Assembly: GCA_041600415.1 (NCBI GenBank)
Contig: JBFIKF010000008.1
Span: forward strand, 1-64,000
Length of the DNA stretch: 64,000 nucleotides
Source of the DNA: JBFJKD01 sp041600415
GTDB taxonomy: Bacteria > Pseudomonadota > Gammaproteobacteria > Pseudomonadales > Porticoccaceae
Reading direction: 5' to 3'
How positions within the stretch are numbered: the stretch's first letter is position 1; every line of letters starts with the position of its first letter. Below, one piece after another: positions 42,733-51,305 of the stretch. The position numbers were made by a program, and so were the translations under genes. The notes below the pieces were generated by a model. That model worked only from the letters and a program-made list of their open reading frames with translations, was not told the origin of the DNA and searched no databases.

Positions 42733-44139
42733 CTAGCGTTTGCGGAACATGCCGGGGGGGAGTGCGCCCCCACCCATGGATTGACCGCCCCCCGCCGCCA
42801 TGCCATCGAGGCCACGCAACATGTTGGCCATGCCCTTGCCCTTCATTTTTTTCATCATCTTGGACATCTGCTTATGCTGCTTGAGCAACCGATTAAGATC
42901 CTGAATGGACGACCCCGATCCCTGGGTGATGCGTCTTTTACGAGAACCATTAAGAATATCGGGATTGTGTTTTTCCGCCTTTGTCATGGAATCGATAATC
43001 ACCGTCATGCGCTTAAACTGTTGCGTGACGTGGGATTGCTCAGCCATTTGCGCCATCTGCCCCATGCCCGGTAACTTGTCCAGTAAGCCGCTCATGCCCC
43101 CCAGATTTTGCATCTGCTGCAGCTGATCTCGCAGATCCTCCAGATCAAACTTTTTGCCTTTCTGGACCTTCTGAGCAAGTTTTGCCGCCTTCTTCTGATC
43201 TACCTTGCGCTCGACATCCTCGATCAGGGAAAGCACATCACCCATGCCGAGAATACGGGAGGCGATACGATCCGGGTGAAATGGCTCAAGCGCGTCGGTT
43301 TTTTCGCCTACGCCGATAAATTTGATCGGTTTGCCGGTCACCTCCCGTACGGACAACGCCGCGCCTCCGCGGGCATCGCCGTCAACCTTGGTGAGAATAA
43401 TACCGGTCAGGGGCAGCACGTCATTAAAGGCCCTGGCCGTGTTGACCGCATCCTGACCGATCATCGCGTCCACCACAAACAGCGTTTCCACTGGGTGTAA
43501 TGCGCCGTGTAGCAGGCTAATTTCGTCCATCAGTGCACTATCGATATGCAGTCGCCCCGCCGTATCGACGATCAATACATCACAAAACTGGCGACGAGCC
43601 GCGGCGACCGCGCCCTCGACAATCGCCAGCGGCGTCTGTTCGGTGGTGCTCGGGAAAAACCCGGCGCCAACCTCGCCCGCGAGGGTCTGCAACTGGGCTA
43701 TCGCCGCAGGACGGTAAACATCCGCGCTCACCACCATAACTTTTTTCTTCTCGCGCTCCCGCAGAAAACGTGCCATTTTGGCGACCGACGTGGTCTTCCC
43801 TGCACCCTGCAGGCCCGCGACCATAATGACGGCGGGCGGCGCCACCGCTAGATTTAACCCCTCGTTACTGCCCCCCATCATCAGCTCAAGCTGATGTTGC
43901 ACAATTTTCAGGAACTGCTGGCCAGGCTCGAGGCTCGCACCGACCTCCTGACCAACGGCCCGCTCCCGCACTTGCTCAATAAATCTTTTGACCACCGGCA
44001 GAGCGACATCTGCTTCCAGCAGCGTCAGGCGCACTTCGCGCAGAGTGTCCTGAATATTTTCGTCGGTCAGTCGACTTTTGCCGGTAACTTTGCGTAAAGT
44101 GGCTGCAAAACGATCGCTAAGATTTTCAAACATCGCCAT
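42733..44139 (-). CDS. ffh: Signal recognition particle protein Ffh
   Basis: A 468-residue SRP54 GTPase that targets nascent membrane proteins with 4.5S RNA and FtsY. N domain about 1-90; G domain has P-loop GLQGAGKTTSVAK (about 108-120), DTAGRLHID (about 190), TKVDGDARGGAALS (about 248-261). The M domain (about 325-440) is Met-rich, with the RNA-binding NGSRKRRITQGSGS segment and a GGG-rich tail ending PPGMFRKR. The ATG at 44139 gives MAMFENL; the ATG two codons later gives the usual MFENL and is equally possible. Confidence 0.97.
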   Translation of the reverse strand: MAMFENLSDRFAATLRKVTGKSRLTDENIQDTLREVRLTLLEADVALPVVKRFIEQVRERAVGQEVGASLEPGQQFLKIVQHQLELMMGGSNEGLNLAVAPPAVIMVAGLQGAGKTTSVAKMARFLREREKKKVMVVSADVYRPAAIAQLQTLAGEVGAGFFPSTTEQTPLAIVEGAVAAARRQFCDVLIVDTAGRLHIDSALMDEISLLHGALHPVETLFVVDAMIGQDAVNTARAFNDVLPLTGIILTKVDGDARGGAALSVREVTGKPIKFIGVGEKTDALEPFHPDRIASRILGMGDVLSLIEDVERKVDQKKAAKLAQKVQKGKKFDLEDLRDQLQQMQNLGGMSGLLDKLPGMGQMAQMAEQSHVTQQFKRMTVIIDSMTKAEKHNPDILNGSRKRRITQGSGSSIQDLNRLLKQHKQMSKMMKKMKGKGMANMLRGLDGMAAGGGQSMGGGALPPGMFRKR

Positions 44140-44267
44140 GACAGTATCGGTTCCGATCGGCAAAAACAGGGTCGCTGAGTATACCCGATCCCAATCGGCG
44201 ACGGGACTCTTTGCGCAACAGATAATCTGTGACAAACTCACCGCACACTCATTTAACGCAACCCGGC

Positions 44268-45071
44268 ATGCTCGTTATTATCTTCGGAATTATCGCCATC
44301 GCCCTGTATCTCGCCGCTTTCGCGCTACGGGTACTAGAATTGCGTGGCCGACCCGCTGTGCCTGCGACCATCTCCTCAATCGGGCTTGTGGCGCTGCTGG
44401 CGCATGCTGTCGTCAGCGCCCAGCAGACCTTTTCCGAGGGGGCCGTGGATTTCAGTTTGCTCCCGGTTTCAGTGGCTATTTTCTGGGTTATCAACGTCAT
44501 AGTGGTGGTCAGCAGCTTCAGAAAACCGCTGCATAATCTGTTTTTATTGCTGTTTCCAGCCACTGCCCTCATATTGGCAATATCTCTCGGTATTAACGAC
44601 CGCGGCTATTTTGTATTGCATCCCTCTCCCGCGCTGAGTACCCACATCCTGCTGTCGCTGCTCGCCTACAGCCTGTTGACCATCGCCGCTCTCCAGGCGC
44701 TGCTGTTGGCCTACCAGAATCGCCAGCTGCACCAGCATCGACCCACCGGCGCAGTACTGGCCCTGCCGCCGTTGCAGACCATGGAAACTTTGTTATTTGA
44801 GGTTATCGCAGTTGGCTTCGCGCTGCTCACACTGGCTCTTGCCACCGGATTTGTATTCGTCGATAACTTCGTGGCCCAGCACGTGGCTCACAAGACGGTG
44901 TTTTCACTGATTGCCTGGCTGTTGTACGGCACGTTGCTGGTTGGGCATTTTCGACTGGGCTGGCGCGGCAAGGTGGCCATCGCCTGGACTCTGGGTGGAT
45001 TCTGTGCATTGATGCTCGCTTATTGGGGCACCAAGTTCGTGCTTGAGGTGATTCTTGCGCGCGGGCCGTGA
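44268..45071 (+). CDS. ypjD: CcsA/YpjD-family inner-membrane protein
   Basis: About 267 residues and seven or eight TM segments. It belongs to the cytochrome c assembly (CcsA/CcmC) superfamily as the YpjD-type member next to ffh in many gammaproteobacteria. Conserved His are visible in FVLHPSPALSTHILLSLLAYSLL (in parts, near 115-137) and in HVAHKTVFSLIAWLLYG (about 206). Haem handling is suggested by family but unproven. The ATG at 44268 is chosen for a membrane-embedded start; a GTG 39 bases earlier is possible. Divergent from ffh and 65 bases before the CNNM gene. Confidence 0.85.
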   Translation: MLVIIFGIIAIALYLAAFALRVLELRGRPAVPATISSIGLVALLAHAVVSAQQTFSEGAVDFSLLPVSVAIFWVINVIVVVSSFRKPLHNLFLLLFPATALILAISLGINDRGYFVLHPSPALSTHILLSLLAYSLLTIAALQALLLAYQNRQLHQHRPTGAVLALPPLQTMETLLFEVIAVGFALLTLALATGFVFVDNFVAQHVAHKTVFSLIAWLLYGTLLVGHFRLGWRGKVAIAWTLGGFCALMLAYWGTKFVLEVILARGP

Positions 45072-45136
45072 CAGTTGCCTTGTGCCACAAACTCCTTCAC
45101 CATTGACACCCCCAATAATATAAGGCTCCTCGCCCG

Positions 45137-46423
45137 TTGAACGACGCCCCGTTATTGCATCTCTTCGCCATGTTGGCTGGGCTGTTAGCGATCTCCGCAT
45201 TTTTTTCCAGCTCGGAAACCGGCATGATGTCGCTCAACCGGTATCGATTGAAGCACCTTGCCAAAAAGCATAGTGGCGCGCGACGGGCGCAGCGCCTGCT
45301 CGAACGCCCCGATCGCCTGCTCGGCCTGATTCTAATTGGCAACAACGCGGTCAATATTCTGGCGGCAATTATTGCGGGGATTATCGGCACGCGCCTGTTG
45401 GGGCCGGAAGCGGGTATCGCCGCGGCCACCGCCACGCTGACGATAGCGATGCTGGTGTTTTCCGAGGTCACCCCGAAAACCATTGCCGCGTTGCAGCCGG
45501 AAACCATCGCGTTTGCAGCCAGTCACGTGCTCAGGCCGCTACTTAGAATTTTTTATCCCGCGGTGTGGCTGGTCAACCACGTATCTAACGCCCTGGTGCG
45601 ATTGCTGGGCTTTAACCCCGATCACCGGGACGGCGACAGCCTCAGCAAAGAAGAGCTGCGCACGGTAGTCGACGAATCCTCCGACGAGCATATCTCCATT
45701 CACCATCAGGGTATGCTGATCAACATTCTCGATCTGGAGAAAATCAGCGTAAACGATATTATGGTGCCGCGCAGTGAGATCTTTGGTCTCAATCTGGACG
45801 ACGATATCGACGCGCTGGTGGATCAAATTATCGATTCCGCCTACACCCGGGTGCCCGTATACGACGGCGATATCAACAATATCATCGGCTTTTTACATAT
45901 GCGCCGAGTCAACCGTATTTTGCGCGGTGGTGCCGACAAGTTAACCAAGGAGGCCATCAAGCGCTTTACGCGGGAGCCCTACTTCGTACCGGAGAACACG
46001 CCGCTCAACACGCAGCTTATCAATTTTCGCAAAAACAAGCGCCGCATCGCCCTGGTGGTGGATGAATATGGGGAAGTGCAGGGGCTGGTCACTATTGAGG
46101 ACATTCTCGAGGAGATCGTGGGTGATTTCACCACCAATCTCGCGGAGGAAGAAGAGGACATTGTCCCGCAGGCAGATGGTAGTTATCTGATCGACGGTTC
46201 CGCTGCAATACGCGAAATTAACAAAGTCACCGGATGGAATTTACCCCTGAGCGGTCCTAAAACCCTCAACGGACTGGTGCTGGAACAACTGGAGAGCATT
46301 CCAGATGGCAATGTCTGCTTTATTCTCGATAACTGTCAGTTTGAAACGCTGGATTTGTCGGACAAAATGGTCGCCAAAGTATTAGCCTGGAAAATGGCTT
46401 TGCCGAGCGCCGACAGTAATTAA
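45137..46423 (+). CDS. CNNM/CorB-family divalent cation transporter (YfjD-like)
   Basis: A 428-residue protein. The DUF21/CNNM membrane domain (about 1-145, FSSSETGMMSLNRYRLKHLAKK and RLLGLILIGNNAVNILAA, in parts) is followed by a CBS pair (about 185-325, DIMVPRSEIFGL and VVDEYGEVQGLVTIEDILEEIVGD, in parts) and a CorC_HlyC domain (about 345-425). Family members move or sense Mg2+ and relatives use Na+ exchange. It starts at TTG 45137, giving alignment with E. coli YfjD. It follows ypjD, the order known downstream of ffh in Pseudomonas. Confidence 0.92.
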   Translation: MNDAPLLHLFAMLAGLLAISAFFSSSETGMMSLNRYRLKHLAKKHSGARRAQRLLERPDRLLGLILIGNNAVNILAAIIAGIIGTRLLGPEAGIAAATATLTIAMLVFSEVTPKTIAALQPETIAFAASHVLRPLLRIFYPAVWLVNHVSNALVRLLGFNPDHRDGDSLSKEELRTVVDESSDEHISIHHQGMLINILDLEKISVNDIMVPRSEIFGLNLDDDIDALVDQIIDSAYTRVPVYDGDINNIIGFLHMRRVNRILRGGADKLTKEAIKRFTREPYFVPENTPLNTQLINFRKNKRRIALVVDEYGEVQGLVTIEDILEEIVGDFTTNLAEEEEDIVPQADGSYLIDGSAAIREINKVTGWNLPLSGPKTLNGLVLEQLESIPDGNVCFILDNCQFETLDLSDKMVAKVLAWKMALPSADSN

Positions 46424-46450
46424 ACCAACAGCCTAAGGCGACCGAGCACT

Positions 46451-46645
46451 TTACATAAATGGATTATGCTCCCGGCGCCGCGCCATCGCCTGTGCCAAAA
46501 CTTCACGCCGCTCACCACTATCCAGTAGTAGCCATTCGCGAATTTCCCGCGCCGAACGATAGCATCCCTGGCAAATATCCTCGTGATCGAGCAGGCAAAT
46601 TGACACGCAGGGCGATGGCACAGGTTTTTCTTCCTGGTCACTCAT
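46451..46645 (-). CDS. DUF1289 small cysteine-rich protein
   Basis: A 64-residue DUF1289 protein: PCVSICLLDHEDICQGCYRSAREIREW (in parts) has the conserved C-x3-C ... C-x2-C set and following W. The family is thought to bind metal; role unknown. Its ATG lies inside the end of the gamma-carbonic-anhydrase gene (8-base overlap ATGAGTGA), giving a coupled three-gene unit nudL-yrdA-DUF1289. Confidence 0.9.
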   Translation of the reverse strand: MSDQEEKPVPSPCVSICLLDHEDICQGCYRSAREIREWLLLDSGERREVLAQAMARRREHNPFM

Positions 46646-47171
46646 GGCCTGTTTGCACCAAAATCAAATCCGTCATAAAAGTAGCCGCTTTTTCCTGATA
46701 AACCTGTGCGGAGTGGCGCAACCCTGCCACTGCGTCATCATTGAGTTGTCGCACCACCTTTGCCGGGGTGCCCAGCACCAGGGAATGATCAGGAATTTGC
46801 ATGCCCTCGGGTACCAGTGCGTTGGCACCAATAAGGCAGTAACGCCCCACGTGCGCGCCGTTGAGAATCACCGCGTTAATGCCGACCAGCGAATAGTCCC
46901 CTATAACGCAACCGTGCACCACGGCACTGTGCCCAATCGTGACGTTTTCGCCGATCACCACCTGAATCCCAGGGTCGGTGTGGATTACCGCGTTGTCCTG
47001 CACATTACTACCCGCACCGATACTAATTGTATCGGTATCGCCGCGAATCACCGCATTGAACCACACACTCGCACGGTCCCCGAGGATCACCGAACCGATA
47101 ACATCTGCACTGTCGGCCACGAAAACCTGCTTGCCAATCTGGGGAATGCGCTCCTGATAACGGTAGATCAT
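46638..47171 (-). CDS. Gamma-carbonic-anhydrase-like left-handed beta-helix protein (YrdA type)
   Basis: A 177-residue hexapeptide-repeat protein. Many [LIV]G-x4 turns (VIGSVILGDRASVWFNAVIRGD, IGAGSNVQDNAVIHTD, VTIGHSAVVHGCVIGD, VGINAVILNGAHVG, in parts) build the left-handed beta-helix. The three zinc histidines are visible in VIHTD, TIGHSAVVHG. Members are trimeric and bind zinc; carbonic anhydrase activity is not general. The ATG at 47171 overlaps the nudL stop by four bases. Confidence 0.93.
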   Translation of the reverse strand: MIYRYQERIPQIGKQVFVADSADVIGSVILGDRASVWFNAVIRGDTDTISIGAGSNVQDNAVIHTDPGIQVVIGENVTIGHSAVVHGCVIGDYSLVGINAVILNGAHVGRYCLIGANALVPEGMQIPDHSLVLGTPAKVVRQLNDDAVAGLRHSAQVYQEKAATFMTDLILVQTGHE

Positions 47172-47785
47172 TTCACTAACTCCTGCAATTCGTGGCCTTG
47201 TAAGCTGTCGTAGTTGAGTTCCAGTCCAGCCATCAGCCCCTGGTTGAGAAACTTCACCAGCACGGTCAAGGTGAACCCCCATATGGTATAGCCGTTATAA
47301 CATATGCAGGGCAGCGCGCGCGGGCCATCGAAAACTTGAAACAAACGCATCTCCAGATTTGCAGGGTCAACTAAAAACGATAGTGGCACGCAAAATACCG
47401 CATCCAGCTCAGCGAGATCAGGGTACAGTCTATGCGCCGGATCAAACAACCCCACGTAGGGAGTAACCGGAATTCCGATTCGGGTTTTTTGCTGTCCAAG
47501 TTTCCCAATCACTTCCACCGCGTGCGCCGGCAAAGCCACCTCCTCTTCAGTTTCACGCAGCGCTGTGTACAACAGATGTGAGTCGCCGGGCTCCCACATA
47601 CCGCCGGGAAACGCCACTTCTCCACTGTGATTGATCAAATGCTCAGCGCGTTTGATAAATACCACCCGCGGATCGGTTTCGCGGGTAAGCGCCACCAGAA
47701 CCGCTGCTTCGCGGACAACCCCCGCTGGTTGCACCAGTTCAGGCGGCACTCGTTGCATGCGCTCAATGATTTTTTTAACCAGCAT
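47168..47785 (-). CDS. nudL: Nudix hydrolase, CoA pyrophosphatase (NudL-like)
   Basis: A 205-residue Nudix protein of the NudL/YeaB type that cleaves CoA and its derivatives to phosphopantetheine and 3',5'-ADP. The CoA-specific stretch before the box (LINHSGEVAFPGG) runs into the Nudix box GGMWEPGDSHLLYTALRETEEEVAL (in parts, about 60-84) with RE and EE metal ligands. The usual ExxD after GG is changed to WEPGD, a small variation. The ATG at 47785 has AGGGA upstream. First gene of the nudL-yrdA-DUF1289 unit. Confidence 0.9.
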   Translation of the reverse strand: MLVKKIIERMQRVPPELVQPAGVVREAAVLVALTRETDPRVVFIKRAEHLINHSGEVAFPGGMWEPGDSHLLYTALRETEEEVALPAHAVEVIGKLGQQKTRIGIPVTPYVGLFDPAHRLYPDLAELDAVFCVPLSFLVDPANLEMRLFQVFDGPRALPCICYNGYTIWGFTLTVLVKFLNQGLMAGLELNYDSLQGHELQELVK

Positions 47786-47885
47786 CAATCATTCGTCCCT
47801 CTACGGCGATATACTGCGTGCAATATTGCCCACTGGCACAATCGGCATGGTCGCCGAAGGCGTTCACAAACCTGCGTGACAAGTT

Positions 47886-48437
47886 ATGAAATTTTGCAGT
47901 CTCTGTGCTAACCCCGTCAGCTTGCGCATCCCCCAGGGAGATGATCGCGAACGGCACATTTGCGATGCCTGCGAGACGATACATTACCAGAACCCGCGCA
48001 TTATTGCCGGATGTGTCCCCGTCTACGACAATCGAGTATTGCTGTGCCGCCGCGCCATAGAACCGCGGCACGGTTACTGGACGCTACCGGCGGGCTTTAT
48101 GGAAAATGGCGAAACCACCATTGAGGGCGCCCTGCGCGAATGCGTTGAAGAAGCTAACGCCGAAATTGTTGCCCCGCAACTGTATACCATGATCGACATT
48201 CCACAAATCAACCAGGTCTATGTTTTCTTTCGCGGCGAGTTGCGCAATCTGGAATTTTCGCCGGGGCTGGAATCTCTTGAAGTGGCGCTGTTTGCCGAGT
48301 GCGATATCCCGTGGGGAAACATTGCGTTCCCTTCCGTTAAATCCACCCTCGAATATTTTTTTAGCGACCTTAAAACAGGTCAGTTTCAGGTACGAACGGA
48401 AACTATTAGACGGCGCAACCGCCCGCTACCAACCTGA
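47886..48437 (+). CDS. Nudix hydrolase with N-terminal zinc ribbon
   Basis: A 183-residue protein: a short zinc ribbon C4-x2-C7 ... C26-x2-C29 (FCSLC..., HICDACETIHYQNP), then a Nudix domain with box GFMENGETTIEGALRECVEEANAEI (in parts, about 70-94). The ribbon-Nudix order is like NADH pyrophosphatase NudC but shorter, without the NudC N-terminal domain. The substrate is unknown. Divergent from nudL across 100 bases and convergent with pgeF. Confidence 0.88.
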   Translation: MKFCSLCANPVSLRIPQGDDRERHICDACETIHYQNPRIIAGCVPVYDNRVLLCRRAIEPRHGYWTLPAGFMENGETTIEGALRECVEEANAEIVAPQLYTMIDIPQINQVYVFFRGELRNLEFSPGLESLEVALFAECDIPWGNIAFPSVKSTLEYFFSDLKTGQFQVRTETIRRRNRPLPT

Positions 48438-48458
48438 ATTGTCGGGCCCGACAAAAAG

Positions 48459-49220
48459 TCAACGCAGCCAGATCAGGCTTGCCGTGCGCCCGGTGACACC
48501 GTCGCGCCGATAGGAATAGAAGTGGTGCGCGTTCGCGTAACTACAGTGCTCGCCACCATATACCTGCTGTACGCCAAGCAGCGCCAGATGTAGCCGCGCC
48601 AGTTGCACCAGGTTTCCGTGTAACCGATCCGAGCCAGCGGTTTCGGTAAAGCAGCTTGTTATCGCGTCTGTATCTTCGCGCCCCCAGGATGACGTAACAA
48701 ACTGATCCAGCACCTCCGGCCCCACCTCAAAGTGTGGCTGACTGATCGCGGGCCCCAGAAACGCCAATATATTTTCCGGGGCCACACCCATCGCCTGCAC
48801 CGTATTTTGCAACACCCCCGCCGCCAATCCACGCCAACCGGCATGGGCCGCAGCAACCACGGTTGCGGCGCGATCACAAAATAACACCGGCAAACAATCC
48901 GCCGTTAAAATCCCACAGGCCTCGCCCGACTCGCGGCTGTAACAAGCGTCCGCCACCGGCGCAGCCAGCTGCGCCCGACGGCACACCACCTCCGCACCAT
49001 GTACCTGGTGCAACCACTGGGGCGCACAGGGTAATTCCAGCAGCTGATGCAGCCGCTGACGATTGACTGCGACATCGCGAGGGTCATCCCCAACGTGATC
49101 AGCGAGATTAAATGAGCGCCAGGGCCCCACACTGGCGCCGCCAGTGCGCAGTGTAATAGCCGCACCAACTCCCTTGGGCAATGGCCAGTCGATGGCAAGA
49201 AAGGCATCACTATGCGGCAT
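48459..49220 (-). CDS. pgeF: Peptidoglycan editing factor PgeF (YfiH, laccase-like)
   Basis: A 253-residue DUF152/YfiH protein. Zinc/copper ligand motifs are HQVHGAEVV (about 69), ILTADCLPVLFCD (about 103) and HAGWRGLAAGVLQ (about 125). YfiH removes wrongly built Ser-containing peptidoglycan precursors and was earlier described as a polyphenol oxidase. The ATG at 49220 lies within the rluD end (11-base overlap), as expected for the rluD-yfiH pair of E. coli and Pseudomonas. Confidence 0.93.
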   Translation of the reverse strand: MPHSDAFLAIDWPLPKGVGAAITLRTGGASVGPWRSFNLADHVGDDPRDVAVNRQRLHQLLELPCAPQWLHQVHGAEVVCRRAQLAAPVADACYSRESGEACGILTADCLPVLFCDRAATVVAAAHAGWRGLAAGVLQNTVQAMGVAPENILAFLGPAISQPHFEVGPEVLDQFVTSSWGREDTDAITSCFTETAGSDRLHGNLVQLARLHLALLGVQQVYGGEHCSYANAHHFYSYRRDGVTGRTASLIWLR

Positions 49221-50175
49221 GGTCGGTCTTTTCAAGAACGTCCAGCAGTCGTTGCATATCTGGCGGCAACGGTGTGGACCAGGACATTGTTTTTCCCGTG
49301 GACGGGTGTTCCAGGGTTAACTCCACGGCGTGCAACGCCTGGCGTTTAAATTCCCGTAGCGTGGCGATTAATTCCTCGCTCGCGCCTTTGGGGATACGCA
49401 CCCGCCCCCCATACACGGAATCTCCGGCGATCGGATAACCGATATGCGCCATATGTACGCGAATTTGATGGGTGCGCCCGGTTTCGAGTTTAATCCGCAC
49501 CTGGGTGTACTGGTTAAACCGGCGCACCACCCGGTAATGGGTGACCGCCTTGCGCCCGCCCCGTGGCACGACCGCCATTTTCACCCTGGCCTGGGGATGG
49601 CGGCCGATCGGGGCGTTGACTTCGCCGCCGCCGGTCATTACGCCCCACACCACTGCCGCATAATGTCGCCCCAGCGTGCGCTCCTGTAATTGACGCACCA
49701 GGCTGTGGTGAGCCTGCAGGGTCTTGGCCACCACCATCAGTCCCGTCGTATCCTTGTCGAGGCGGTGTACAATGCCCGCCCTGGGCAGAGTCGCGAGCTG
49801 TGGGCAGTGGTGCAGCAGCGCATTCAGCAATGTGCCGGAGGTGTTGCCGGCCGCCGGATGCACCACCAGATCCGCCGCCTTGTTTAACACCAGTATTTCC
49901 GCGTCCTCGTAGACGATAGCCAGTGGTATGGATTCCGCGGACCATTCGCCTTCGACACTCAACGTCGCGTCCACGCTGAGGGTTTCACCGCCGAGTAACT
50001 TTTGTTTCGCGACACAAGGCTGGTCATTTACCCGCAGCGTCCCCTCGCGAATCCACGATTGCAACCGCGAGCGGGAAAATTCCGAAAATAGCGCTGCCGC
50101 GGCCTGATCGACTCGTTGCCCCACCAGCGTACTCGGCACCTGCGCCGTTAGTTTGATTGCCTTGAATGACGACAT
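49210..50175 (-). CDS. rluD: 23S rRNA pseudouridine synthase RluD
   Basis: A 321-residue enzyme making pseudouridines 1911, 1915 and 1917 in helix 69. An N-terminal S4 domain (about 15-70, RVDQAAAALFSEFSRSRLQSWIREG, in parts) precedes the catalytic GIVHRLDKDTTGLMVVAK (about 133-150) with the essential Asp, then KLETGRTHQIRVHMAHIGYPIAGDSVYG (in parts). Divergent from bamD, convergent in function with the usual bamD/rluD/pgeF neighbourhood. Confidence 0.96.
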   Translation of the reverse strand: MSSFKAIKLTAQVPSTLVGQRVDQAAAALFSEFSRSRLQSWIREGTLRVNDQPCVAKQKLLGGETLSVDATLSVEGEWSAESIPLAIVYEDAEILVLNKAADLVVHPAAGNTSGTLLNALLHHCPQLATLPRAGIVHRLDKDTTGLMVVAKTLQAHHSLVRQLQERTLGRHYAAVVWGVMTGGGEVNAPIGRHPQARVKMAVVPRGGRKAVTHYRVVRRFNQYTQVRIKLETGRTHQIRVHMAHIGYPIAGDSVYGGRVRIPKGASEELIATLREFKRQALHAVELTLEHPSTGKTMSWSTPLPPDMQRLLDVLEKTDHAA

Positions 50176-50270
50176 GCGGTGTTTTTCTTCCCCTTGAGCT
50201 GTGTTTAAATAGCGATTCTTGCAGGGCGCCGCCTCGCAGACAATACCTATTGAGACCGAGCCTTATTCCT

Positions 50271-51281
50271 ATGCGCTTTATTACCCTCCTGCTGACCTCG
50301 ATACTGCTCCTGTCCGGTTGTTCCTGGCTGGGCATGGGCGATGACGAAAAAAAGAAATCCACCACTGAAGGTTTCACCGAAAAAGATTTTTACGATTCGA
50401 TTCAGCGTAATCTCAATAGCCAGAACTGGACCGTCGCCATTGAAAACCTGCAATCCCTGGAAGCGCAGTTTCCCTTTGGCAATTACGCGGAACAAGCCCA
50501 GCTCGAGTTGATCTATGCCTACCATAAAAGCGCCGATTACGAGGCCGCCATTGCGGCCGCCGATCGCTTTATTCGCCTGCACCCGCGCCACCCTAATGTC
50601 GACTACGCTTACTACATCAAAGGCCTCTCGGCGTTTATTCAAACCCGGGGCTTTTTCGACCAGTACTTGCCCATCGATGAAACCAAACGGGATCCCGGTG
50701 GCGCCAGAGACGCGTTTGCCACCTTCAATGAGCTGATCACCCGCTACCCTGAAAGTGCCTATGCCGCCGATGCGCGGCAACGCATGGTGCATTTGCGCAA
50801 TCTTCTGGCGCGCCAGGAAATCCACGCGGCCAACTATTACTTTAAACGGGGCTCTTATCTCGCGGCTGCCAATCGCGGCCGTTTCGTCGTGGAAAACTTC
50901 CAACTTACCCCATCCGTGCCGGATGGGCTGGCGGTGATGGCCCAGGGCTACTATTTACTGCAAATGCAGGATCTCGCCGACGATGCCGCGCGGGTACTGG
51001 CGGCCAACTATCCAGATCACCCGTCGCTGGACAAGAATGGAGCTTTCCTCTACCAAAAAAGAATGAGTGCCGACAATCAATCCTGGCTCAAACGTCTGTC
51101 CCTGGGCTACTACATACCCGAAAAAGCCCCGGAATTTGACAGTCGCCCGATCTATAACCCAACGCCAAACTCTCCGCCACCCGATGCTCGGGCACCTGGC
51201 GATGCTGCAGCCGAAGACAACCCGGAAGCCGCACCGAAAAAATCCTGGTGGCACTGGTTGACCTTCGGCGTGTTCCAATAA
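50271..51281 (+). CDS. bamD: Outer membrane assembly lipoprotein BamD
   Basis: A 336-residue lipoprotein of the Bam complex that inserts beta-barrels. The signal and lipobox LLLSGC (Cys17) start it. TPR-like repeats follow (NWTVAIENLQSLEAQFPFGNYAEQAQLELIYAYHKSADYEAAIAAADRFIRLHP, in parts; YPESAYAADARQRM). It is about 90 residues longer than E. coli BamD (245), with a Pro/Ala/Asp-rich tail ending in Trp-rich KKSWWHWLTFG; long BamD forms are known in Pseudomonas (ComL). The ATG at 50271 gives the lipoprotein start. Confidence 0.95.
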   Translation: MRFITLLLTSILLLSGCSWLGMGDDEKKKSTTEGFTEKDFYDSIQRNLNSQNWTVAIENLQSLEAQFPFGNYAEQAQLELIYAYHKSADYEAAIAAADRFIRLHPRHPNVDYAYYIKGLSAFIQTRGFFDQYLPIDETKRDPGGARDAFATFNELITRYPESAYAADARQRMVHLRNLLARQEIHAANYYFKRGSYLAAANRGRFVVENFQLTPSVPDGLAVMAQGYYLLQMQDLADDAARVLAANYPDHPSLDKNGAFLYQKRMSADNQSWLKRLSLGYYIPEKAPEFDSRPIYNPTPNSPPPDARAPGDAAAEDNPEAAPKKSWWHWLTFGVFQ

Positions 51282-51305
51282 ACCTGGTTATAGCGGGCTG
51301 CGAAA